From assembly GCA_944472155.2 (NCBI GenBank), contig OX235273.1, positions 32,771,204 to 32,835,203 of the forward strand: DNA of 64,000 nucleotides, given 5' to 3'. Positions within the stretch are counted from its first letter, which is position 1; each line of letters starts with the position of its first letter. The position numbers were made by a program, and so were the translations under genes. Shown here one piece after another: positions 45,775-58,038 of the stretch. The DNA is from Trichobilharzia szidati (lineage: Eukaryota; Platyhelminthes; Trematoda; Strigeidida; Schistosomatidae). Under the pieces are notes generated by a model. That model saw nothing but the letters and a program-made list of their open reading frames with translations, ran no database searches and was not told where the DNA came from.

Positions 45775-46840
45775 AGTAGTCATATGGGGAGTCCATTAGG
45801 ACCTTTATTAGCGGATGTTTTTATGTCTTATGTTGAAAACTTATCTTCTGATTTAATTTCTAAATTGCCTTTCTATAAGAGATATGTAGACGATATCATT
45901 TTGATATGCGATGATCATGAAGATGCGAGTCGTCTATTGGACAGACTCAACTCTCTACAGAATCATATTAATCTTACATGCGAGGAAGAAAGTCGCAACC
46001 AGCTCGCATTTTTAGACATACTTCTGAGTCGAAGAGACGATGGCTCAATAAGATGTTCTATCTACAGAAAGCCCACTTGGACAGGGCAATATCTTAATTT
46101 TCGCAGCTTCTGTCCATTACAATATAAGAGGGGCTTGGTGAAGTGTCTATTTAAGAGGATTCAGTGTATTTGCACGGCTGATGTTATAGACAAGGAAAAC
46201 GAAATATTGATGGATATTCTTGTTGAAAACAGATATCCTTTGAAGTTTTTAAACAGGTGAAGTCAACTAGCCTCTAAACCTACAATCCATACCGCCCCTA
46301 AGAAAAAGGTTTTCATTAAATTACCATATAATGGGGAAATAAATAGTAGGATTTTGAGACAAAGGTTGAATTCCATCATCCGTAGAACCTACTATGCAGC
46401 CCAGCTTGTAATTGTCGAAAAGGCTAAAAAAATGCTTCACTGGAAACCTCAAAAGTGCACAAGTGATTATATCACATCCCATACAATTTACCAATTTTCG
46501 TGTGTGTGTGGACATACATACATAGGGAGGAGTAATCGCGCATTGCACATGAGGGTGGGAGAGCATATCCCAAAATGGTTAGAAAAACAGATGAATTGTG
46601 ACAAGCCCATAGATGCAGGTGCCAGACTACTAACTTCGTCTATAGCTAAACATTTAATCGAGATGAACCATAAGGTTGATGTTAACTCAGCCTTTAAGGT
46701 CATCTATAAAAACGGCCAAGGACGTTTACTGAAATACGCTGAGGCTATAGCCATTCATAAACTTAAGCCCCCCCCCCTTGTGTATTCAAAAACAGTTTGT
46801 TATTACTCTTAACCTACCTTGGTAATCCTTATTTGATTGG
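45775..46840 (+). mobile_element. Penelope-like element P3, 5'-truncated, distinct subfamily
   Basis: Plus-strand PLE that starts abruptly within the RT at MGSPLGPLLAD and runs through the GIY-YIG endonuclease. Its sequence differs clearly from P1 and P4 (for example CVCGHTYIGRSNRALHMRVGEH against CSCGAEYIGR...), so at least two PLE subfamilies are here, and the one at 15174 makes a third type. Confidence 0.85.
45784..46812 (+). pseudogene. PLE RT + GIY-YIG endonuclease with a single in-frame stop
   Basis: The frame from 45784 has MGSPLGPLLADVF, FYKRYVDDIILICDD (catalytic Y-V-D-D intact), LAFLDILLSRRDDGS and SIYRKPTWTGQYLNF, then TGA at 46258-46260. The same frame goes on through VFIKLPYNGEINSRI to TIYQFSCVCGHTYIGR (GIY-YIG core, about 46480-46530) and VGEHIPKWLEKQ, ending at TAA at 46810-46812. 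A run of nine C at 46770-46778 near the C-terminus is a likely slippage or sequencing-error point. The RT fingers are missing. The single stop suggests a young insertion. Confidence 0.85.
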
Positions 46841-48235
46841 ATTACCAAACGTTTGTGTTAATTACTCTTAATTCTTTTTTTGTCACCTTGTTTAATTTAA
46901 CTTTTCCATATATATTGACTTGACAAGTAAATGTGTGATCAGATTGTTCGAAATGTATAGCGCTAATACATCACATTTTTCAGATAATCTCCGTCTTCTA
47001 ATAATGCTATCAAAATTTATAAAAGGGATTAACTGTTTTAAAGTCATACAAGTGTCTGAAAGTGGTTGCATTATCGCTGACATAGGACAGAGGGATCAAA
47101 AGAACAATATTCGTAACAGCACTCACATTCAGCGAAAAAGGCTTCAGGGTCGTACATCTAAGGTGCAGTTGCTAACAGAAGTATCGGTGATTTCAGCCAC
47201 CAATTGTTTATATTGCATTATTACCCAATCGTATTTAGGGCACATACCCTCCCACAACTACCTGATTTCATTTGTCGATGAAAGATGAATTCAATTTAAT
47301 TGTGACAATTTACTCAAGGGATTCTTAAACATGGTGTCGAAAAAGACACTGATTTTCTGTTTCTATATTCGACAAGTGTGAGTGATATCTTTCAGTATAC
47401 AAAAACTACAATTAGTCGTATTAGATGTTGTCAAATGAATAACGTCACCGGAGCATCGAAAATAAATAGATATATGAAAAGGCATCCTGGCTAATCATGC
47501 AACCAGATTTAACATAACAACATGTTTATACATCTTCTCATACGAAAACCAAGAGTTTGTGTCCGTTATTCATACTTGAAGGAAAGTGGTGTGGGACAAC
47601 ATCCAAAATAAATGATGTGAACTGAAAGCATATCAATCAGCTAAATAACAGTTACTGTTTAGACATTCCACAATGCAGAAGCATGTTGAAAATCTGTGCT
47701 CCGAAAGCGTTTATACAAAAATCTAACTGAACTTAAAGAAAGCATCATTGAATTTCTTAATCACTACGAGATTTGACCATTTTGAATGTTGCAAGCAGAG
47801 GAATCTGGGACACGGCTTCTGTCATATTCACCATAAACAATTCAAACGGGAACTCAAACAGGCATATAACTAATACTGATATATCAAATGCAGATACAAC
47901 AACGAGATTTAAAACAATCGAGGAAAAATTGACTGATTAGTCTACGACGGCCTGTACAGTGACCGCTGAAAACAAGACATTTCAGGAAGCATTCAAACTC
48001 CAAATCTTCCATCAACATATTCTCTCAGCTCACGTGCCCATCAATCATAAAACTCGTGGGCCTCGTGACATGAAAATTAAAGCTAACTAATATTATGTAT
48101 GTGGAAATCTCTAGCGTAGTAATTCTTCAGGATTTTGGGATAACATTTTATAATCACAACTCGAATGATGCTTAAATTTCACAATTTCAGACAGGCACTC
48201 AATTAAAAGTTAAGTGGAAAAGTATCAAAACTTAC
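46841..48235. other. Unassigned DNA
   Basis: A 122-codon plus-strand frame at 46920-47288 begins without a normal ATG and has no recognisable motif. No repeat match. Confidence 0.38.
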
Positions 48236-48304
48236 TTAGGGTACTACCGGGGTTAACCATAAGGGCGAATAAGCAGAGAATAAGCCACAGTAACATTGCT
48301 AGTT
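48236..48304 (-). CDS. Candidate signal-peptide exon of an unknown secreted protein
   Basis: On the minus strand a T-rich tract ending in TTTTACAG (to 48305) is followed by a 69-nt exon. It has an ATG at 48294-48296, a strongly hydrophobic segment (MLLWLILCLFALMV) and a short polar end, closed by a consensus donor GTAAGT (48230-48235). This is the architecture of a first coding exon of a secreted protein; schistosome micro-exon genes typically start this way. The exon leaves phase 1. No continuation exon was identified. A damaged sister copy with the same TTATTC..TTG..TATTCGCC core lies at 50017-50081. Confidence 0.35.
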
Positions 48305-48543
48305 CTGTAAAATTGAAGAAAAATAATGTCAGCATTATGTACACTTTTGACTATATATACTAAGTCTAAAACGGTCATCGCGTGACAATGTATAAAAATG
48401 ATCACTTTAAACGATTCTTACAACTGAATGTAAAGAAAACATTTACTGCATCTAGGTATGAATTCAATAACAAAAAAAGTAGTCAGTTAGCGTAAAAAGC
48501 AGACAATAAGAATAAAAAATTTCATAGATTTGTACAGTTACAG
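48305..48543. other. Unassigned DNA
   Basis: Possible promoter or 5' region for the candidate exon, but no motif can be named. Confidence 0.3.
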
Positions 48544-48990
48544 ATATCTGAAGTTTCGACTTAAACGATGATATTGAAAAAAGCATGTGATACAGACAGA
48601 AGATTTCACAAATCTCGCGTGATCATACAGACAAAATATCATCATTCTTATATCTCAAAAAAAATCATCATTTATTATTAGTAACCTTTTTAAGCGATTT
48701 ATGCATTTCTATTGAGAATATAAAACATCGATTTGAGAATAGAGTTTAGACATTCTGTACTTCTGTAAGAACTACTTTTATTCTTTATAAAGTTGTTCAA
48801 TATATCACTCACTGTGTTCTACCAAGTAAAGATACTCTCGTAGAATGTAAAACCTCCTGTTCAATTTGGTAGCATTGTGTTGTTGATTTTCCTTTGTAGA
48901 ATTCATCCACAGTGAGAAATTGTTAGAGAGACGAGATGTTTACAGATCAGTCTATCATTCTGGTTTGTGATAGAATCTACTTCGAAGATG
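48544..48990 (+). repeat. Left arm of a 447-bp inverted repeat
   Basis: Reverse complement of 50410-50856 with only a handful of mismatches (for example near 48980). No transposase or obvious target duplication at the outer ends. The two arms enclose a 1.42-kb spacer. Confidence 0.85.
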
Positions 48991-49629
48991 AATGCAATAC
49001 TCGGCATCCATAATGAAAGCTAAAACAAAGCTGTGATTATTCCTTTTTTGTCAACTGCCTAAGCGCCTAGAATGATGTTAGGAAATCCGTTGATGAACAT
49101 GCCTAATTATACACCCGATTTACTGACTTTGTGAAAGCACTCAAACCGAGAGGGAAGATCTTTATTTTCTAAACGTAAATTTGGAGTGGTCTTGAAAAGG
49201 TAGTGTAACTTTTCCTCCGTAAATGCTCTCAACACTGCATTCTCAAAGCATCTTGTTATTATTTGATAAATGTACACAGAGTTTAAAGAAGTACATAATC
49301 GGAGTGCCTTTAAAGACCTTCATTGGTAACAGAGAATGAACTTGGAATTTCGAATTAGGAAGTAGAATAAAGCCACAAATATTTATGCAATTTGCATATC
49401 TCAAATGAGTTATGAAATAGAGATTGATTATCTCTTTGCAATATGACTGAAGTATTCATTTTGTGTATTGCATCCGGAAAGCACTTAATGCTGGCTCAAC
49501 TGGTACTTTGATATATACATCGCTTTGTTATTGGTCACATGACTCAGAACAAAACTCTGATCTATACCACTTTATTGCTTTTAGTTTATTTGTATAGCAC
49601 ATGTATCAGAGAACGAGTTTGCGGATTAC
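48991..49629. other. Inverted-repeat spacer, left part
   Basis: Nothing recognisable. Confidence 0.4.
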
Positions 49630-49843
49630 CGTAGATACAGATATGTATGTGTTTACACGATGAAAATCGAGTATTGCTTCTAGAAATGACATTTTCTGTT
49701 GATAAAAAGATCGTTAAGAATGATTTTACTAAAGTTACGGATCGCAACCACACGCCTTTGTTCTTTAGAGTGGAGACCTCAAACTTAGTTGAGTATTTTT
49801 CTCTGAACGCTCTAGAATTGAGTATTTGCTTCGTGACTATCAG
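49630..49843 (-). CDS. Two candidate adjacent exons, unknown protein
   Basis: Exon 1 (49843 to 49739, 105 nt): acceptor CTTTGCAG, 35 open codons with a protein-like composition (EKYSTKFEVSTLKNKGVWLR inside), donor GTAACT. Exon 2 (49695 to 49630, 66 nt): acceptor TTTTTATCAACAG, 22 open codons in the phase left by exon 1 (MSFLEAILDFHRV), donor GTAATC. Both are multiples of three and the 43-nt intron between them would be very short, as schistosome introns sometimes are. The opposite strand is also open (49647-49961), so chance is not excluded. Confidence 0.25.
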
Positions 49844-50016
49844 CTGCAAAGTCCAAGTGAATTCAGGTAGGAAAGACAGTACAAGTGCATATACCAGTCA
49901 AGACAACCTTGACAGAATTAAGAGAGCAGCGATAATAATTAAAAACTATAAGCATTCCTAGTCTTCTACAATCCCAAAATCAATCACTTCAGAGTGAAAA
50001 CCGTAGGTATACTTAC

Positions 50017-50081
50017 GGCGAATATACAAGGAATAAACCTGCTAACTCGAATATTGTGGAAATGTGGACAAAATCAATAAA
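50017..50081 (-). pseudogene. Damaged sister of the signal-peptide exon
   Basis: Shares TTATTC..TTG.ATATTCGCC and a following GTAAGT (50011-50016) with the exon at 48236-48304, but the ATG is gone and about 28 nt before the donor are missing. Its only open frame would run into a stop if joined to the exon at 49843. Probably a decayed duplicate. Confidence 0.25.
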
Positions 50082-50409
50082 CTGAAATTGTTTTCGAATG
50101 GAAAAATAATCGTCTTGTGTCACGTTATCATCGCAAATGCCTGGATAAATATTTGATGATTGGACGCAAACCAAACGTTGATGTCATGAGTAATAAACTT
50201 CATGAAAGTGTTGAGAGCAAAGATTATCACGGCTAGTTGTCAAACGAACATTGAAATGAGATCTCCGTTAGCACTCAAGCCGATTGGTAGTATATTGAAA
50301 GGAAACTTGTATAAACGTAAGCGGGAAGTAGTGCATATTATCACCATGTGATGAGTTCTATGTCAGTTTTAACGATATTCATCAGTAACAGTGGATCTCA
50401 TAGTGTATC

Positions 50410-50856
50410 CATCTTCGATGTAGATTCTATAACAAACCAGAATGATAGACTGATCTGTAAACATCTCGTTTCTCTAACAATTTCTCACTGTGGATGAATT
50501 CTACAATGGAAAATCAACAACACAATGCTACCAAATTGAACAGGAGGTTTTACATTCTACGAGAGTATCTTTACTTGGTAGAACACAGTGAGTGATATAT
50601 TGAACAACTTTATAAAGAATAAAAGTAGTTCTTACAGAAGTACAGAATGTCTAAACTCTATTCTCAAATCGATGTTTTATATTCTCAATAGAAATGCATA
50701 AATCGCTTAAAAAGGTTACTAATAATAAATGATGATTTTTTTTGAGATATAAGAATGATGATATTTTGTCTGTATGATCACGCGAGATTTGTGAAATCTT
50801 CTGTCTGTATCACATGCTTTTTTCAATATCATCGTTTAAGTCGAAACTTCAGATAT
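50410..50856 (-). repeat. Right arm of the 447-bp inverted repeat
   Basis: Mirror of 48544-48990; all matched coordinates sum to 99400. Confidence 0.85.
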
Positions 50857-51564
50857 TCGAACTGCAGAAATTTATGAAATTTATATTTCTATTTCCTTTA
50901 AGTTGGTTTGATGTATATGATTTTACAATCACTTAATGCTCACATTTTTGTGCCTCTATATTCTATGGTGTATCTAGAATAGTCTCCGCCGGATAGATTG
51001 ATTAGGCTGGATACTGCATGAGATGTTTGCAGTCAAATGTCTCATCAAATGTGCATCGAATTTTTCAAAATAGCCATTTGAAATGAAATTCATAGTCTTC
51101 AGATGTAATGGTGAATTTGGTCGTGGAAATATTTGGTAAATTTTCAAAACTATTCTCTAAAAGCGGAGACGAATTTAAACATCATCGTACTAGGCTGTTT
51201 CAAAGAAGATGGTGGTAATAAGTGTTACAATAAAGCATGCATGCTCTTCAGCATTCAGTTTCCATCAGCAGTCAAAGATGATGCGAATGATAAGTTAAAA
51301 AGTAAACTCTGACTGGAATAAATTCATGTGAATCATTTGAAAGTGAAAGCATCCTTGACGAGTTTAATATTCTAAATAATTTGGATCACGTGAACGTAGA
51401 CATTTGAACTGCACCAAAGCAGATGCAAGAATATCGCTACCTTAACAATCACCTCAAATTTACACTGTTTCTTCAAAATCAAAAACAGGTTTGATATCGA
51501 GGAACTAAGATTTTGATCTGGATGGTGAACACAATTTCGGTATCTAGATTTTTATTGAGGGAAC
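50857..51564. other. Unassigned DNA
   Basis: No supported feature. Confidence 0.4.
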
Positions 51565-51665
51565 CCTTTTGCCTGAATGATTTGGGAGATTCTCAATGAA
51601 GGACTGATTCGCTGGACAGAACTCCCTATTTTTAGTGGTTCTCAATCTGATGTCAGTCCAGTATT
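51565..51665 (+). repeat. SM-alpha-like tail fragment
   Basis: Degraded match to the hammerhead 3' half and tail (compare 2010-2075): CTGGACAGAACTCCCT and GTGGTTCTCAATCTGATGTCAGTC. The head and B box are not recognisable. Confidence 0.5.
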
Positions 51666-52089
51666 ATGTCCTTCTTGCCAACATTTGAAAATAAATTTAT
51701 CCCTATTTCCGAAGTCACTTTATTTAAGTGAAGTCAGAGGAAGTAAGTGATGTTGAATTACATCACTGAGTTGACAGTCACTATTTCATAAGTGGTTTTC
51801 TTGCCACCACCATTTTTATGTGAATAGTACCATTGGTAAATATCTAATCATTACTTCTCATCAAGTGTCAAGTTATCGTGTTTTCAGAATTCTTGAAACC
51901 AATACTTTGTATACTCACATCCGTATAGTTGTCACAGACAGTCGGGCTGACTACTCATTCTACATATGTGACAATTTGTCGCTATAAACATACAAGAGTT
52001 AAATACTTCAGCTTATGAAATTCGTTGAAGTCGCCTTATAACTCAGATTGACTGAGTACCATTGCTTTATCTGACTTGACGCAAGCTTA
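51666..52089. other. Unassigned DNA
   Basis: No supported feature. Confidence 0.4.
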
Positions 52090-52290
52090 CGTGCATTGTT
52101 TGGTAGAATAATTATACAAATCAGTACCAAGCGACCCTGTATCACATTACACAACTCTCAAACTTGATCGGTGACAAAATTTCCGATAAACTATCGGAGA
52201 AACAGTAATTCAGTGAAAATGAATAGACTTCCATGTCGATATCAGCAAAAATTTGGTCATTTTATTACGAAAAAATAGAGGGCATGTTGA
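52090..52290 (-). repeat. Dispersed repeat 'R2', copy 3
   Basis: Reverse complement aligns with about 6115-6280: CTGCTGATATCGACA-like, GTCTATTCATTTTCA-like and TTTTGTCACC-like blocks in order. Confidence 0.5.
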
Positions 52291-55200
52291 TAATATTCAA
52301 TTAAGCATCACGGTTTTAAATTATCGTTTGGAATTACGATAGACAACATATTTGAAACGACACAACTAATAACCTCATTTCACTCCGTCTTATTTCCAAG
52401 AAACAGTGAATCGTAAATGAAGTCAACTAAATCAGAATTTCACTGGGGAAAGTGGGGAATTAATTTCAGGAAATATTTGAAACGCGTGTAAATTATTTAT
52501 ACTTTCAAATATTACAGACTTACGCAGATGACTGAGAAGTGTTATCATGAAATACAGTGTACAGTCTTCGTTATTATAAATAACCTCTACCAACGTGCAT
52601 CATTTCAGCGTACCTTTGTGATAGCAGGTTTAGCTAATCTCTGTATTGCTGTTAAATCCAACCTTGTTGAAATGAAATATTTATCTCTATGAAATTGAAT
52701 ACACATTATTTATTATACAGAATTTTATGTTTACGCCCACCTCATTCAGTAAGTCAATGGTAAATTACCGGTTTAATCACACAGTGAAGTTTCAGATGTC
52801 CACCCAATCATAAATGAATATCACGATGAGATTAGTCTATCATTATAATGCCTGTTTACAAACATGAGATGTTCTGTCTATAGAACTGATTCATTCATGG
52901 AAACGCCCTTCAACCAGTAGGGTGTGTTGTAAAAAGTTGTGTGAAACATGTTAAAACTTCAGTGTTGAAACATTTACAGGGTTGTGGTGAGGGTGTGGTC
53001 TAGATTTATCAACCAAGAGCCCAGCACACAGCTTTTGCCTGTACTCATCTTTTTACAATTATCGTATCTCATCCAAAATGAAAAGAAAGACACGCCATGC
53101 TTACCCTTGCTAGCCACCATGAAAAGAAAGATACCTAGGACTATTCCGAATGAATTTCAAAGCACCAATTCCTTTAGCTACATTTTCAAGAAGACTGAAC
53201 GAACCACTTCACATTTAAGTCATAATGTAATGTATTTAACATACTTCCATACTGACTGCATTTTAGACTCGAAAAGGAAGTTGAAATATGTACAAGGCGC
53301 GGGATGGTTTTTATCAAAGGTTTCATTTGGTGTGTTGATTACTGGGTCCAACTACCTTCAGAATAAGAACTTTAGGTTCAGGAGGTCGTGAATTCAATTT
53401 TTCTCCCTAATTGTAAACACTGGTCGGTCAGTTGAATTTTGGAAGTATGTAGAAACATCTGAGTGAACCGGGTTTGTAAAAATCAAAACTACATTTAGCA
53501 GTGGATACCGTGTTGAGGTTCGTCAATCGAGTGGGATGTCAATCCCCTTACAATACTCACTAAACAGTTGACTCATTACTCTTCACGAAATAAACATAGC
53601 TGAAATTCCGTTTTCCTCTTAGCAAACTGTCATAAGATATTCTAAGTATTTCGGTGTTGAGAGAAACCATTCTCAGATAATGTCATCAACTTGTCCTCCG
53701 ATTGTTCTTCCAACAACCAGTTACACAAAGACTGTTGAATTCACGACCGATTCCTGAATTCATTATCAGATCAAAACAATACAGGATTTCCATATTATTT
53801 CTTAAACACTAAAGTGGTAAGCAGGTGGAAAGAAAATGCATAGGTGACTGCAGTCACATCACATCGAATAAAGGACTGTGTAGGCTGAAATCGGATATGA
53901 ATACGAAAAATGGCCAGTATAAACTGGGAAACGCAGAGAAAATGTTTGAAATATGTGTCGGTAAAATGAGCTGAGCAAAAATTGGGAGATTGTAAGGTGT
54001 TATTGAAATCTTTGAGTCCTGTGACAGTACAAGCTTCTAAAGAGTTGATGGGCGAAATTAAACTGTCTGAAACACATTCCTGAGAACATATTTAAAGCAA
54101 ATGATTCACTTCATATTCAAATTTTATTCAACAGAATTCTAAATTCACCTTTCTCTGTGTCACATTTCAACAACACGTAAATAACCAAATAACCGAAGTG
54201 ATATTCATTTCTGATGATCTCGGTGAACACGTGAATTAAATGACATAATATTAATATCATAAATCATAGGTAGAAGAGAAATTTCTTATTGATGGAGAAT
54301 ATTTAATTCCTTACGGCTTGATACATATCTCTTGCTGCTCAATTCAGAGTGGGCTGAAATAATTATAAAGCTCGTGCTGTTGGTGATGAAACACTGCGTG
54401 CTTCTAGGATTGGTGGGAAGGCTCAAGCCAATATTTTTGTGAGTGATTAGTTCATTGATATGTCAATATCCACTGACGTTATTGCAGTGGACTATCTCCG
54501 GTATAATTTAATTATAAGTCGTTTAAGTAGTTAGCCTGAATTGACGTGCGAATTTCTCAACTCATTTGAGCATGTTACACCGCAGATGAGTACAGCCCAA
54601 AATTAGCTAAGCAGCCGTCAAGTGTTTAGATTTGGCTATTAGGAACCCCTGGCTGATTCGATTGCTGTCTAACACTGCATCTCGGTTAATCATTAGTAAA
54701 TAGCACAATGCAGTAAATTCATAAACTCTAAATCAGATTTTCGTACATGAAGTCCATCCTGAAACAGACTGATTTATGATACTCAGTCGGCTAAGCCTTT
54801 TAAAAAAATTGCGTTCAACTGAATGTGAAAGTAAAATATTCTAAACAAAATCAGCTGGCCTATAATCGTTCATATAAAGGTATATTTCAGAATTTCGAAT
54901 GAAAGTAGTTTTAACTGTAACTCACAGTATATGATTGCATTTGGAATTTTCCACACATTTAAGTCGTTGAAACTAAATCATCAATTCATAGAATTATTTG
55001 CAAAATAATTTGTTCTTCATGTATAATTGCAAGTGATTTTGAAATTATTTAATTTTGATATTTTCAGTTATTTTGCTTCATTGTTATCCACGACAGCAAT
55101 TGTCTTCAAAATAAGCATACTGATTAATATGAAAAGCATTAAAATAATTCCAGCTTTCTGGAAGAAATCAAAAGAAAATTTTCCTGAACTATTGGTTATG

Positions 55201-55489
55201 TAGATAACAGCTACTACAGCAGGATTACTCGGATTTTATTAACTACCAAAATATATAGCTAACAGTTACTTTGAAGTGGACTCCCTTGAAGGTCACTTGT
55301 TTGCAGAGTCTTGTGCCAATAAAAAATGCAAACAGTTATCACATACCAGTAATAACTAATTATTATCAAATTATCAAGTGTCGGTTTGCGAGTAACTTAT
55401 CTCTTTCCGTAATTGGAAGAACCCGCTGGTTACGACGTCTCACAGGATCTTTAGGTAACTTCCTGGAAAGAGTCCATGACGTCGGCTGG
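52291..55489. other. Unassigned DNA
   Basis: A 135-codon frame at 52984-53391 lacks an ATG start, has no domain and no clear splice borders. Around 53380-53420 there is a weak tRNA-like B-box resemblance. Nothing is supported as a gene. Confidence 0.38.
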
Positions 55490-55655
55490 TGTTTGCTCCA
55501 TATATATATATTCAATCGTCAAAAGTTTGAATTCGTGGGCTTCGGACGGCGTTATAGTGGCCCGCTAAAATGTCCAAGACCGGGACAAAACAATTGCCCA
55601 AGGATTCCAGACATCCCAATGGTTATCTAACTGATGTCAACTTGTGTTCAAACCT
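55490..55655 (+). repeat. SM-alpha-like fragment with damaged hammerhead
   Basis: GTCC/GGGAC followed by AAAAC (about 55570-55590) sits where hammerhead stem II and GAAAC are expected. The family tail CCAATGGTTATCTAACTGATGTCAAC follows (about 55616-55641). The CTGATGA half is not recognisable. Confidence 0.5.
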
Positions 55656-55689
55656 GTTATATCAAACAGTCATACATTCATATTTGTAG

Positions 55690-56150
55690 ACAATTTTAAA
55701 AGAGTACTTTTGGGGAGCTGCGTCATCTGCCTTCACTAGGTGCTTTAGAAGTGAACTGGTTTTCGACTTGCATTGTCCTCTTAATTCCCAAGGTGGGTAA
55801 TGTTCGGCTATGCGTTTGGACGTGTTGCTTTTGGGGGGCAATTATAACTATCTTTGAAGGAGTAAGTGAACTTATAATTATGCACTGAAGTGGCCCAAAG
55901 CGACTGCTTGACTTTCTCAGCTATCTGAATAACGCGTTCCTCAGAATCTCAATCAAAGTATTACCTTTACAACCATTATTCATCAACAGTAATTTCTTTA
56001 GCGCCTCTTGGATTCTTTCAGATTTCTGCTTAACTTTGATGTACTTCTCGATGCATCTTGTAGGATATCCCTTTTATGAGATTATTCTAGTTTGCAGTGA
56101 AGAAATCGAGTTACAAAGATCGACTGAGAAATTTCACTGGAGGCTTAAAA
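55690..56150 (-). mobile_element. Penelope-like element remnant P5 (endonuclease C-terminus)
   Basis: On the minus strand, SKRIAEHYPPWELRG near 55765-55825 matches the R..EH.P.W block of GIY-YIG endonucleases in P4 (REHYPAWL), followed by a piece equivalent to the SVTEHLV region (SSLLKHLVKADDA). Upstream similarity to the linker continues to about 56150 with frameshifts. RT absent. Confidence 0.68.
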
Positions 56151-58038
56151 CTCGCCACACATTGATGTAATCGCGTCGCACTAAACCCCCTCCCCCCATA
56201 TCAAAATAACAAACGTAATTCCCAAACCGAATATATATTTCTGAAAATGACACAATATTTTCAAGTTCGACTTCACTAGAGTTAACTTGGAAGACAGGAA
56301 TTTATTCAAAAAAGGTGTTAGAATGCATTTAATTATCATCAGGACCTAGGAAATTTACTTGACGTCCTTATGAATGAATGCTATCCGCAATAACTTTCTT
56401 GACTACTTACTATTATTCAGTAGTATGAACCGTTCTTCAGGAATCTACGTGAAGTTGAAGGCTTCCGAAGTGATCAGGGAATTTAAGAGTAGGGGTCAAA
56501 AGAAGTGGTCCTACTTTTATAAGCGAAAATTGAGGTCCTCAGGTAAATATCGATCCCTTAAAGTCGGAAGATAAAGTACAACACCACTAGAGTTTTCATC
56601 ACACAATAATTACCTTTATGCTGAGCTGTATCAGTTTTCAGATGAAGATTTTGTACATCATTTCTCTATGGACTGTACAAGATTTAGTGAACGATTGAGG
56701 TTTTACAATGGAATTTACACCAGATTAAACCAGATTAGTTATCTCCTTAGTGAGGATAGTTAAGCAAGTGACATAGAAATATCAATTTCATACTTAGTAT
56801 CAAGCACTAGATGTGGATTCGTCACATACATCTAGTCATATTGTAGGTGTATTGCACCCATATCGATCTTCTGAGTGTCGTGATGAAGTAGACGAATGAC
56901 TGCCCCAAACCGCCAACCCCAACTTGGAGGGCAGTGTTGACAACCACTCACAAAGCATTAATTTAGCTGATAAGGGGATAAATAACGTTACACTTGTTCA
57001 AAGTGAAGTTAATTTTGAATGCCAGCGATTAATGGTTGACTGGAGTGTGGTATGATGAGGTAAACAATTGGTCAGTTGACATTACACTGAGTCGATGTTG
57101 ATGATGATGACTGATCATTATGATATACACTTGTATAGGTGTAATAGTAACAGAGACCTTTCTAGTTACTCATTTAAGTAATTATCACTTATATTCTCCA
57201 ACACTACTGTTTTCATATGTGAAGCGAGGCATACCACTTTTTATGCTGTAAGTCAAGGTAAATGCTGGAGGAGCTGTCGATAAACATCTTGACATCATAA
57301 TGGCAACTCGACAATCCACTCAGCATGGAAAGAGTATCTTGTAGTTATGCTAAGTGTCAATATACGTTTTCTTCACTCTTGGAATGATACGCATTTGCTA
57401 AGAGTCGAACACACTCAAGTATGGGTGAAATTTGAGGGATTAGACCAACGCCTAATCCTATTCCCCACAACCACCTTTGCCCCAGTATCCTTCAGTTTTT
57501 CTTGTCTAGTATGCCAGCTGAACACAATTACACTTGAGAATATGACCAACACATTTCTATCTTGATGTCCTGTCAACTAATAAACATTGGGATTCATTGC
57601 TTTAATTGATTTCAATCTATTAAGGGAGAAGTCGAATATTCATAAGCAGTATATCCATACATGTGATATTTTTCAGCGCTAAATGTTTATCTGACTCTAA
57701 TGGCTACACAGTATTAATGTTTATACTGCCCATCGCCGCTTATATACGAGATGAGCAAATGAAACACGCGTAGGATGTGTCGATAAAGGCATAGTTGTTG
57801 ATCAAGGTCAGGCACATCACCCAAAAGCAATGCCTATGAATTCCTGTTCCATCAGCTTTCTTCCCAGAAATGAGTATAACGGGAGTGTAATCTGATTATC
57901 TTGTTGGCTGCCACATCAATAAGACATAAATATTAATGAAAGAAATTATTTACCGTCACAGATAATCACGAAATTTAATCGAATTAAGTATATATCTCGC
58001 TTGTAGTGAATTCCAGCACTATGGTTTCTCAAGTTGCA
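56151..58038. other. Unassigned DNA left of the palindrome
   Basis: No gene supported. A small inverted repeat, ACTAGATGTGGATTC ... ACATCTAGT, lies at about 56807-56837. The left limit of the palindrome cannot be set because its partner leaves the window, so part of this stretch may belong to it. Confidence 0.4.

Noticed and set aside
46920..47288. 122-codon frame after PLE P3
   Set aside because: Non-ATG start, no recognisable domain, adjacent to a retroelement 3' end. Left unassigned.
52984..53391. 135-codon plus-strand frame
   Set aside because: No ATG start, no motif, no splice borders, and composition like its surroundings.
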